This document shows positions 43,515 to 54,222 of a DNA stretch of 64,000 nt, piece by piece; positions within the stretch are counted from its first letter, which is position 1, and each line of letters opens with the position of its first letter. Source of the DNA: Epiperipatus broadwayi (taxonomy: Eukaryota; Onychophora; Udeonychophora; Euonychophora; Peripatidae); contig JAQFVV010000037.1 of the NCBI GenBank assembly GCA_028023455.1, forward strand, positions 1,922,001 to 1,986,000. The letters are read 5' to 3'. A program made the position numbers and the translations under genes. The notes below the pieces were generated by a model. The model worked only from the letters and a program-made list of their open reading frames with translations. It searched no databases and was not told where the DNA came from.

Positions 43515-45795
43515 TAAGATAAACCATTCTCTGAAAATGAATGCGACAATGGTAAAACCTTAAGATTTAAACAGTTTCTTTTTATTCATATACTTTTTTT
43601 TCCTTTTTCCTCTCCTTAACAAATTTTAAAAACATTTTTATGTAAATAATGTTGTATAAGTCAATGTAAAAACACTTTTTTTAAAAAATCTGTAATCTGT
43701 CATAGACTCTTACTCATGATCAAAACTGTGTTGTTGTTTTTTTAAACCTGTTGTAATAGATTCTTATAGAACAATAAATGCCTTTAAAACATAAAAATAA
43801 TTCAATTGAATAGGGAAAAAAAAATGTAATTAGACAGAGTATATCTTGTCTACATACAGTATATATTTAAATTAATCTATGCAGGCAGTTCTTTGCTTTT
43901 ATAAATAAAACGCTCTAACTTATTGCTTAAATCAAATTTTTATTTAAATTAGATTTTGATTTAGATGCACTTTAACTATTAATCATAGTGTGGATTTTGA
44001 AAGCATTATTAATGAGTGGAAAACATTTATTATTTGGTAAGATGTTCAAAAACTTAAGGCAAACAAACTGAGGGCTCTGTTGGTATTTCTGAAATGTTTT
44101 TGCACTTTATATATGGCAGAAAGTGTTTACATTAATCAGATTTACATAGAATAGTCTCTGTTATATTATCTAATTTCTATTAATTTTTCTAGCAGGAAAG
44201 TTTATAATAGAGGGAGAGTAAGAAATATATTTGTGAATAATTCTTAATCTGTAAAAGTTGTTAATCCAAAATGGTTTGCAATTTAAGAGTGAGAAATTAG
44301 TGATATTATACCAGTATTATTTTTACAGTAAATATTTAATGCTTTCCAGATAATAGCATACTTGGTGAATTGGAGCTATTGTTATGATTTTTTCTGTTAT
44401 TTGGAAACTTACATTTTTAATGATCTAAATAAGATATTAAATATGTTGTTTTATAAATTAAGTGAAAGCAAATTACCTGTTCTTTGAATTAGTAATAAGC
44501 AAAATATCAGTTTGTGAGTAAATTATATATGAATGCTGCAAGATATTAAGATATTTTTATTTGACAGTTTAATTACATCACTAGTAATAATAATAATTTT
44601 TTTTAATCATTTTTTTTCACCAATAGATAGTTTTTTCATTTCAAAAATATTTTTGTCATCAGTACTATTAAAAGTTCAAGATTGTTGCCATTAGAGTTAT
44701 TTTTTTTGTTATTCTGATTTACAAATTTTATATATATTTTTCTATTTCTAATTTGTCATCTGTGTTTATTTGATTTATTAACTTTAAAAACATGCTTAAG
44801 GGGTTTTGGTTTAAAATAAATGTTTTAGAATAATTTATTGATGCTGATATAGGTATGTTCTACTCATTGTCGAGCTACTATCCACAAACGAAAATTGATC
44901 AATTTCATTTTTTTTATTTTTGTTACTAAAACCAGTTACTATTTATATTTTAATAATTATGAAACATGAAAATAATTTATTTAGAAAATAAATGTGATAT
45001 TTATGTTTTAATATTTAATGTAAATCAAGAAAAAAAAATTATGAAAAAAAAAGGCAGTCAAAAACTGTTGTTACTTATTTAAAAACTCATGTTCAATAAT
45101 ATCATGGATGTCATTTAGGAAATAAATTACATTTAGGCATTTTTTCCATATATAATTGATTTTTTAGATTTGAAGAATTGTTTATCTTCGTTGATAATAG
45201 AATTTTTTCCAGAATGTTTACTTGATCACATTTTATGGAAATAATTTTTTTCCCCCAATTATTTTCAGTTATCATTAATAATTTTTTCCTGAATGCTTTT
45301 TAATCATTTGTTTGTTGTTCATTCAACATAATAATTTCAGATTTGTTATTTTAAAAAAGAATTATATTATTATAGTGATTTTATAAATATTATATTAATT
45401 TATGTTATTTGTTTGATTTTTTATAAATTATTTTTATTAAAAAATGATGCAAAGACACATTTTTATCATTTCAAAAAAAAATGAATGAATACTTTTGAAT
45501 TACATTTTATTCACTAAAGATTTGTAAATATATTATTTCCATGTCCCCAACGATATATTAGTTTAAAGAAATTGGGTACTTGGGAGTTTTCAAGTAAACC
45601 AAGATGTCATCCCATATTTTTGATAAATAAACAGTTTCGAGGGCCTATAATCTACTAAAGATGTGTTAGTTGTTCAATTAAAACAAAATTAATAAATCAA
45701 TTGTTAAATTTAAAAAAGGAATAAATTTTGATAAATTTTATTAAGAAGCTTTATTTCAATTTTTTTTTTGCTTATAACATGATAAGCGACGAGAC
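43515..45795. other. LINE 3' flank then AT-rich intron
   Basis: The first ~280 bp probably belong to the LINE 3' UTR. After that, no feature recognised. Confidence 0.45.
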
Positions 45796-45875
45796 TCTTA
45801 ACATTGTCATACTTTGGTTCAATTCAGTGAATTTCTCTTAACATAGTCGTACTTTGGTTCAATTCAGTGAATTTC
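45796..45875. repeat. Tandem duplication, 2 x 40 bp
   Basis: Adjacent 40-bp copies start at 45796 and 45836 with TCTTAACAT and share ACTTTGGTTCAATTCAGTGA. Two base differences by eye. Confidence 0.85.
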
Positions 45876-45908
45876 TTTTTGTCAGCAGTTTCTTAGTTAA
45901 TTGTCATA

Positions 45909-46022
45909 ATGATAAAAATTTGGGACTTTCCTATCAAGGACATAATGCAATGGACTATTTCCAAGGATACGGGATCCTGTCCTCCCAAAAAGTGTCATGC
46001 TGCTGATGTGAATAAAGTGTAA
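45909..46022 (+). CDS. Short ORF, possible Merlin-like transposase N-terminus
   Basis: 37 residues plus a stop, beginning MIKIWDFPIKDIMQW and containing CPPKKCH. The K-[IV]-W-D-[FL]-P start resembles KVWDLP near the N-terminus of the dead Merlin transposase at 57557, and both are followed by Cys residues. Too short to be sure. No DDE domain follows. Confidence 0.25.
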   Translation: MIKIWDFPIKDIMQWTISKDTGSCPPKKCHAADVNKV

Positions 46023-47167
46023 ATATTATATTTATATATATTTTTTCATTTTTCTGTTAATAAGTTAATGGAAAATAAACTGTAAATATTGAAATTAATT
46101 TTTCCACAATGATTTCTTTTTTTAAAATAACAGTAATAAAAATAAAATATTTCCTAACTGGCATTTTTTTTTGTAAACATTTTTTGTGGCTCCCTGAAAC
46201 TAGATTTACTAAAATAACGACTTGTTAGAATCTTGTCAACTTTCATGTGTGAATAGTATTTTTGACAACGAATAGTACTTATATAAGATCACCAATATAT
46301 ATGTTACACACAGAAGTGCCACTTTACAAAGGGGGGGGGGGGTCATATGACACACTAAATGCACCACAAATTGAAATGTACTGATATTTAGGATGCCATT
46401 GCTTTAGCCACATTGTGTTTGTATGTTTATATCATGTCTATTTTTGTATGTTATAACTCTAAATTACCATTCTACTTATTTTTTTTTTAATTGTAATAAT
46501 AAAAATTAAAAAAAGTATATGAAATGTTTTTGGACAAAATTTATAGAATATTTAAATATAATGATTATTGAAGTGAAATAATTCTTTTGGAAGCCCATGA
46601 AATTCTATATATTTATAATAGCTTTTATTGAAATATTTTTAAATTTAAAATTAAATTATTTGTTGTTTAATTAATCTTATATATAACGTGTATGAAATTC
46701 AATCATAAAAATATTTAATAATATTAATTTGGCATTTAAATGTTATTTTTTTATTATATACTTTTTTTTTAAAATTTATAAGACGGTATGTAATCTATAG
46801 AAATGCTACCTGAAGATAGTAATGTTTTTAATATTTTGACAATATTTTTTTTATTTTGAACAATATAGAAATAGAGAATCAAATATAAATAACTCTTATT
46901 AAAAGCTATCTTATTTTTTAAAAAAAATATTGTTTTATGCATAAAAACTAAATTATATGTAAAACATTCTGAGACCTCGACAAAAAATATCTAATTTTAT
47001 TTCGTATACTTTGCTATTACTATTTTTTTAAAATCAATTTATATTATATAAAAATCAAAATTATAATAAAATAAATATTTTAACAAGTTCTATAACTAAA
47101 TGACAAAAGAAGTGCAAAATAATTGCTAACTGCAATAATGTGAACCACTCAGGAGCTTTCAAAAATA
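46023..47167. other. AT-rich intron, nothing seen
   Basis: Contains a 12-base poly-G run at 46331-46342 and AT-rich filler only. Confidence 0.5.
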
Positions 47168-47252
47168 TATCTGATTATAATAATCAGAAAATAATAAATT
47201 CTTTACAACAGCTATATAAATATCAAATTTTTTTTTAATACATAAAAGCCTT

Positions 47253-47290
47253 TTTCAGCACTTGATTTGGTGCTTTTTTCAAATGTTAAT
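47253..47290 (-). ncRNA. Decayed Penelope hammerhead, left arm of PLE3
   Basis: On the - strand UUGAAAA (compare CUGAUGA) is followed by the perfect hairpin AGCAC-CAAAUCAA-GUGCU (47274-47257) and then GAAA. Layout is that of a hammerhead with a degenerate first box. Expected inactive. Confidence 0.4.
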
Positions 47291-47867
47291 CTATTACGTT
47301 AACAAACTATTTCAGACATAAAATCATCTAATGTTCAATAATGAAATTAAAACAAACAATACCAATATAAATCATTAAAATAAATCAAAACCCACATAAA
47401 TCCAGTAATTACAAAATAATTGACTATATCATAACAGTACAATAAATTAAATAAATTACATGCATTTTTTTACTTTTTTACAATTATATATGTCAATTTA
47501 TATAATTTTCCATGCATACTTAATTAACCAATTATTAACCAAATTGATAGAAGTTGTAAATATTCATACAATTATTTAAATTATTTTTAATATAGTATGT
47601 TTCATATTTTTGTCTTCTTTTTGGATCTTTGATGTAATTTAAACATTTAATACTTTTTGTAGCAACTATTCTATGCCTATATTTTAAGTAATAAATTTAT
47701 AATGCCGATTTATCATCTCTTCTACTAATTGCATTATTATATTTTTTGGCTCTTACCTCTAATTGTTTGCCAATATACCCAAACTAAATTATTTACTGTA
47801 TATCATATCTTAACGTATAATTACCTATTAGTAGATTGAGATTTTTACATTTGACTAGCCAATATTT

Positions 47868-47975
47868 TTTTTTCCCATATGTTAAAGCATCAGCCGGGGA
47901 GCAAACCCACGACAACTGTCTGCAAGCAACTACTTGCTTGCAAGGCAGCTGCGCTGACCTCTCGGCTTGACAATC
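47868..47975 (-). mobile_element. tRNA-derived SINE, copy 2, with target duplication
   Basis: Same family as 29841-29948: AAGCCGAGAGGTCAGCGC (A-box side), TTGCCTTGCAAGCAAGTAG-like middle, a B-box region GGTTTGCTCCCC and an A-tail. It is flanked by an exact 11-bp duplication AGCCAATATTT (47857-47867 and 47976-47986). The other arm of PLE3 shows the empty site near 48590-48605 (AATATTGGCTGG on the + strand), confirming insertion after the palindrome formed. Confidence 0.85.
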
Positions 47976-48396
47976 AGCCAATATTTATATTCTTCTCAAT
48001 ATAATTTTTGTTATATCTTAATGTATTACATATTTTAGGATAATATGAAAGTCTAATCCATTTCTTATTTGATTCATTATCAATACCATTATTTTTCTCA
48101 GAAATTTTATCACCCACTACATATGTTTTAGAATTAAAAATATAATTTTTAATAGTATTAGGATTATATCCATAATCTTTATATAATTTAATAAATTGAT
48201 TCTTTTGTAACTGAGCTACACTTTTATCTATATTATATTTATCATCTCTATATTTAAAATTTTAATAACTGCTACTTAACAACAAGCATGGGTGCAAAAA
48301 TTAACACATTAAAAATTTTAAATATAGGAATGATAAATATAGATAAAAATGTAGTTCAGTTACAAAAAAGTTAATTTATTAAATTATATAAAGATT

Positions 48397-48935
48397 ATGG
48401 ATATAATCCTAAAATTATTTAAAAAAATATTTTTTAATTCTAAAACATATGTAGTGAGTGATAAAATTTCTGAGAAAAATAATGGTATTGATAATGGTAA
48501 TAATGAATCAAATAAGAAATGGATTAGATTTTTATATTATCCTAAGATATATAATACATTAAGATATAACAAAAATTATATTGAGAAGAATATAAATATT
48601 GGCTGGCCAAACAGTAAAAATCTCGATCTATTAGGTTAAGGGATGATTTACAGAACAAAAAAGGAAATTTATATAAAATTACATGTGAAATTTGTAAAGT
48701 GATTTAGTTTGGGCATACTGGCAAACAATTAGAGGTAAGAGTCAAAGAACATAATAATGCAATTAGTAGAAGAGATGATAAATCTGCATTGTACATTTAT
48801 TACTTAAAATATAGACATAGAATAGATGCTACAAAAAGTATTAGATGTTTAAATTACATCAAAGACCCAAAAAGAAGACAAATATATGAAACATACTATA
48901 TTTACATGACTTCTATAAATTTGGTTAATAATTAG
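48397..48935 (+). pseudogene. Penelope linker and GIY-YIG endonuclease relic, right arm of PLE3
   Basis: The first frame gives KKWIRFLYYPKIYNTLRYNK and NIGWPNSKNLDLL. After a frameshift near 48640 it continues NKKGNLYKITCEICKVI, a stop, then FGHTGKQLEVRVKEHNNAIS, RRDDKSAL and KDPKRRQIYETYYIYM, ending at TAG 48933-48935. LYKI-x-C-x2-C ... GxTG-x-x-L-x-x-R-x-KEH is the typical Penelope GIY-YIG N-terminal half (GIY as LYK, YIG degraded to a stop then FGHTG), with the conserved Arg. Dead. A - strand twin lies in the left arm. Confidence 0.7.
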
Positions 48936-49184
48936 TTAATTAAAAATGAATGGAAAATTATATAAATTGACATATATATAATTCTAAAAAAGGAAAAAAT
49001 GTATGTAATTTATTTTATTTATTGTATTGTTATGATGTAGTCAATTATTTTGTAATTACTGGATTTGTATATGTGGGTTTTGATTTATTTTAATGATTTA
49101 TATTGGTGTTGTTTGTTTTAATTTCATTATTGAACACTAAATGGTTTTATATCTGAAATCGGTTGTTATCTTAATAGATTATTA

Positions 49185-49225
49185 ACATTTGAAAATGGCA
49201 CCAAATCAGGTACTGAAAAATGCTT
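49185..49225 (+). ncRNA. Decayed Penelope hammerhead, right arm of PLE3
   Basis: Counterpart of the left-arm motif: UUUGAAAA, then GGCACCAAAUCAGGUACU (imperfect hairpin), then GAAAAA. More degraded than the left copy. Confidence 0.35.
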
Positions 49226-49300
49226 TTATCTATATGCAAATAAAATTTTTGATATTTATATAGCTGTTATAAAAAATTTATTATTTTCTGATTATTTTAT

Positions 49301-50573
49301 GGAAGAACAGCATAAAGATATTTATTCTTTTCCAATTTTGATGATACTTGATTATATATAGTTATAAAATATATAGAAATAAAAGTTTGAAGTTTATTAT
49401 AAGAAAGTAATTGTTAAATATTGATGAAAATCAAAAACATTTTTATTTTTTAAAAAAGCATAATAATTAAAACAAAACAAAAAATTAAGGGAAAACAGTA
49501 TATGTCCCTAATCAATGAATTTGAAGAGCATACATATTTCATTTTATAAGAGTTGAAGGAACTTATTTATGAATAATAAATGATTTTTTTTTTTTTTTAA
49601 TGCATGAAGATTGCACAATGACTTATTCAAGGCTATATCATGCACTTTGAAGTTACTGTGCTTGATTTTATTGTGGAATTCTGTCAAAATTAATGTTGGT
49701 TGAATTGATTCATGACTTTATGTAACATTTCATTTTCATTTATTAGTTATATTGTGCTAACATTTCTATTGACAACAAAAGTAATTTATTTTGAAACATT
49801 TTTTTAAACTTTGTCATTGTGTTATTAAAAATAAAGAGTATATTCAGGCCACTATTTCAAATAAATGACATTGAAATACTTAAAAATCAGATTACTAGAG
49901 CTTTACATACTAGAATTTATTAATTTGCATTTGTCATATTGAGTTTTGAAAACATTAGAATTTTTTAACATAAGTGAAATTGCAACATTACTATCAAAAA
50001 TAATTTTGTTTAATATTTATTAGTTTGTGTTAGAATATGCTGTATTGTTTTATGGTTTGTGTTTGTATCTCATCTTTAAGAATGTTTCTATAATTAATTA
50101 TTTGCACTAAAAAAAAAAAAGAGTAAGTTGTTTGGTTGCACTGAAATTATATTTTGAATTGCTAAAATGTACCATGTCTAAGTAGAAGACTAAATAAAAT
50201 CCAAAATTATGACAAAAAAAAAAAAGTTAAATAATCCTAGAACTATTCTTTCTAAAGTTTTTTTTAAAATTATTTTGGAAAATAGAGGATTATGAGTCTT
50301 CAGTATCAAGAAATCAAGGTGAAACTTTTGATTAATAATGTCCGGTTGCAAATAAAAACAGTGCCGATAGGAGTAAATTTATAAAAAGGTAATTAATAAG
50401 GTGGTGATAGTGTAGCAATTAGTGGGTAGTAGTGATAAAGTAGTGGTTGTTGATCATTATAAATTTAGAAAATAATTGGAAACCAAAACAATACAAATAG
50501 AAAATATAAATAAAGGCAATTCAAATAAAAAAAAAAGTAAAATAATCAATTAATCATTAGTCTAAATTAGTTG
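49301..50573. other. AT-rich intron, nothing seen
   Basis: No recognisable element. Confidence 0.5.
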
Positions 50574-50581
50574 ATCTAGAG

Positions 50582-51190
50582 CAGGGGTCCCCAACCCTAT
50601 GCCCGCAGACCATTTTACGTGTGCCCGCTGCTATCCGAACATGATAGAAAATTATTTATCTGATACAAATAAATTTAATTTTTAAAATTTCTTATAAATT
50701 ATTGTATTATATTGTAATCAAATTGTAGGGCATACTATATTTTTACAGCGTAAAAAAAATAAACGTTAATTATATGTTAAAATTTTATTTTTGAAATAAA
50801 TATTTTTTTGTACATTATGTGTATTATTAACAATATCCAACTATAAATTTACATTGAAAAAATAAATGGTGCTCGCCACCTGGTGTGATGTGATGTGATG
50901 TATTTGGCTTCTCCTTAAACGAAGTCAAGAATATCTCAGCAATTATGCCCAGATAGACCTGCTAGCCAATTTATTCTCCATTCCCCCACTCTTAAGTCTT
51001 CCCATATTCTGCCCCATCCCATTTCCACAATATAAACTTTGTCAACTCTATGGCCTTTATATCTAAATCCCCCTTATCTCTTCGCAAACCCAACATAAAA
51101 ACTAATAACTCACTTTAAAATAAATGGTGCCTGCCACCTGGCCGGTATTATAGAATGTGCTCTTAAGTGCAAAAAGGTTGGGAACCCCTG
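50582..51190. mobile_element. hAT-type miniature element with exact 8-bp target duplication
   Basis: Termini CAGGGGTCCCCAACC and GGTTGGGAACCCCTG are inverted repeats (14 of 15 match). They are flanked by the exact 8-bp duplication ATCTAGAG (50574-50581 and 51191-51198), the size diagnostic of hAT elements. No transposase. About 610 bp including a nested insertion at 50884-51118. Mobilised in trans if at all. It is not obviously derived from the hAT relic at 26.7 kb. Confidence 0.88.
50884..51118. mobile_element. Nested repeat S inside the hAT element, flanked by a 23-bp duplication
   Basis: The insert begins with (GATGT)n-like TGTGATGTGATGTGATG and includes GGCTTCTCCTTAAACGAAG, CAATTATGCCCAG and CCCACTCTTAAG, as in 32624-32753. 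Flanking copies of AATAAATGG...CCACCTGG (50861-50883 and 51119-51141, two differences) look like a long target-site duplication. Class unknown; it may be a SINE. Confidence 0.6.
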
Positions 51191-51198
51191 ATCTAGAG

Positions 51199-53865
51199 TA
51201 TATATAAGAAAAGGTCAATAAATATATTCGATCTAAATAAAAAATGAGGATATAAACTGAATATTTTGAAATCTTTTAGACATAATGTAACTCTGATGTT
51301 TGAGCTTAGCAGCAATAACAAGATTGATGTATTTGTGCTGCATAAAATGAAAGTGATAATACTGAAGTTGGTAAGAACAATATGTAAATAATATTCATGC
51401 AAAATTAATTGAATATTGTCTTAGTGCTGTCAACCAGATATTTCTTTGGTGCAATCTACGTGTAGCCACAAGCCAAAATTGCAGTTGAGATTATCAAGCC
51501 TATGAATAAAGAAATATGTATTTTTATTCTTAATTTGGAAAACTGATCACATTCTTTCTTCTGAAATATGTAAAATGAAGACTAACATTAATGTGAAAGA
51601 AAGATGTTCATGTTCCCACTGACATTAATTTAAATGAAATATATATAGATAGACAACAATTAATGTAATGCACTCTCAGAAAATGTAATCAAATACCCAT
51701 TGCAGATGTTCATGTTCCCACTGACATTAATTTAAATGAAATATGTATAGATAGACAACAATTAATGTAATGCACTCTCAGAAAATGTAATCAAATACCC
51801 ATTGCCTCAAGTTATATAATGAAAATATGGGTAGAAAATTTTTACTAAAGTTTTTATGTTAATAACATGTTACAACAAAAGATTTTTTTAAAGTAAGTTT
51901 TTTATTTATGTGTGAACTCATTAGATTATTCTAATAATTCAGAGGTATTGGCAAGAATTTCTATTATTTCTAACTTTATTTGCAGTGAGCAAGTATTAAA
52001 GGAATTGACTAATGAAGCTATCTAATACTGCTAGTATCTTGACTCTCATGACAAACAATTTTTAAATTATCTAGTTATCAGTTAGTATGTTTTTTTTAAT
52101 ATTTGAAGCATGATTTTTTAGCTGAGTTTTTTTTTTAAGATTTTATCAACAATAACTTTTCTTGAAGCAAAAATTGAATAAAATAGGAACAAATCTTTTG
52201 AAAGTAATTTTTCATAATGGTGTGTACAATCATATTTTAAAAGATATATGATTATAATGATACTTCAGTGAATTTTAATATTTTAATTGTAGTCATATTC
52301 AATTTTAACATTAATATTTGAATTTGGGTGACAATTTTTGCAAATTAAGATTGATTTAAAATATTTTTACTTGAAATTTAGATGGGCAGATAATAATTTT
52401 ACTTATATTGATTGATGCATGCATATCTATAATTCCATGGATCTGATTGCCACTAGAGAAAATGAAAGAATAAGAACATCTATAATACAATATTTTAATT
52501 AAATAAATTTGTGGCATTTGTTTTTTTTTTGTCAGAAATAACTAGAAAGTCAAATAATAATAAAAAAAACTTTAGGTATATTTATGCAGAGTCAATTTTC
52601 TAAACAGCTTTTTAATTTTCTGTGGGCTATGAACAAGAATGATGATTACAAAAAAATTTATTAGCTTTTTGTAAAGAGCAAGATGAAGATAGAAGAGGTA
52701 TATAAAGTTTAGCTTTTATGATTAGTGATGTTTTATGTATTTATATTTTGTTAGAATAATCCTGCTGCAACATCATTAACTTTTGGATATTTTAAAGAAT
52801 AAAATTAGATGATGTTTTTATTTTATGCTTAGTTTCCTGAGACCAATATGAGTTAAGCATTATATTGTGCCTAAAAAAACATTAATTTATATGTTATAAA
52901 AGGTGGGAAAATGTGAAGGTGGAATAGAAACCCTAAAAATAAGCTTGTAGTAAGTGTCAGAAAAAAACACTTTATTTGTGGATCAAATTATAATTTGGAA
53001 GCCAAATTATAATTCATTATTTTCCAAGATTAATTTATAAGTGAATGAAAAAATAAATTTTTTATAATGAATTATCTGCCAATTATGCATACATTGTGTA
53101 TGTAAATATTTATATTTTCTGCTTGAAGAAAAGTTGGAATTAATAATTAGACAATAATGTAATAACAGATTATTGATTATAGCTTGCTATTGCTTTTTAC
53201 CATTTTAATACAATTTATTTTAATATTTCAAATTAAGATCTCCTAAAATAAAGAAAATTCTCGATTAATCTCTGCTCTGACTTGTATGAAAATGAAAATG
53301 TAAACTGGATGAATTTTTTATTAGACATTTGGAAAATTCCTTTTTAAAAATAACTTTTATCCACTCCTTATTAATAGTTTGACCTGTGTGGTTTAATGCA
53401 GTGACCAGAATTTCACACTGGAGCTTAATTAAAGTCCTTAGATTGATTTCATTTCGGACATCTTTGGCTTTCCAACTTTTTGTGATTTTTTGAACAATAA
53501 AGCCATTTTATTATTATACTGTGTTATAGTTTTTCTAAGGAGTGTCATGCAAAGTAGCAGAAAATTAGCACAGTAAATTTTTAACAATTGCTAGATAAGT
53601 AGTATTTAAATAAATGAAAGTAAATCACAATGTCAACAAAATGGTTTATTTATTTATAAATGAGTATGCATTTATGAATGGAATAAATATTCAATCTTTG
53701 ATATAGTGCTTGTTTTTCATTTATGTGAATGTTTTGTTTGATGTGAAGTTGAAATGATTGTTGTTGAACTCCAAATTCATATCTGCTTAACAGTAAAAGT
53801 CTTATTAATGTTTAAAGACAAATCTGTTATTATAAAGTGATTATATATTTGATATTGTGAAATTG
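51199..53865. other. AT-rich intron with one tandem duplication
   Basis: No coding feature. Contains the 102-bp duplication listed separately. A short - strand frame near 51193-51402 has no family resemblance. Confidence 0.5.
51603..51804. repeat. Tandem duplication, 2 x 102 bp
   Basis: Copies begin GATGTTCATGTTCCCACTG at 51603 and 51705. I see a single base difference. Recent duplication likely. Confidence 0.88.
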
Positions 53866-54222
53866 CTTAATTTATTGTATGGAAGTGAAACTTGGACACT
53901 CTATTGGGATAATATAAAGGCATTTGAAAAGTTTCAAGGATACTCCATAAAATTTTAAAAATACAATGGCAAGATCATTAAACCAGTCAACACTGTTTTT
54001 CAACTTGCAGGATGATATATTTGAATCGACTATTGCAAAATCACATCTTTGTTGGATTGAATATGTAAAACGACTGAACAGAGGAATGATACTTCATGGA
54101 AGAGATAGACTGCATTTATGATATAAGTATTATCTTAAAGACATTCTAAAGAAGCACAATGTTAATCGTTTCAATTGAGAAGATATGCCAGAGAATCGAA
54201 TACCTAGGAGAGCTACAATTTT
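53866..54222 (+). pseudogene. LINE relic: C-terminal region of a reverse transcriptase ORF
   Basis: The first frame reads LLYGSETWTLYWDNIKAFEK, the very common LLYG-x-E-TW-x-L block that follows the RT domain in RTE-like and related LINEs. A second frame continues IESTIAKSHLCWIEYVKRL-like sequence (family pattern A-L-L-x-K-x-Q-L-R-W-x-GH-V-x-R-M) and YYLKDILKKHNVNRFN (family pattern RYKDTLK-x-S-L). Several frameshifts and stops; only this fragment survives. Distinct from the zf-RVT family at 40.6 kb. Confidence 0.65.

Larger units (their letters stand above)
47168..49300. mobile_element. Penelope-like element, large inverted pair (PLE3)
   Basis: The left arm (47168-48262, - orientation) and right arm (48309-49300, + orientation) are reverse complements separated by a 46-bp spacer. 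Matches run from the outer end (GATTATAATAATCAGAAAAT against ATTTTCTGATTATTTTATG) to the inner end (AAATTTTAA against TTAAAATTT near the spacer). Each arm carries the C-terminal GIY-YIG part of a Penelope protein and a decayed hammerhead. The left arm is interrupted by a SINE (47868-47975). Confidence 0.75.
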
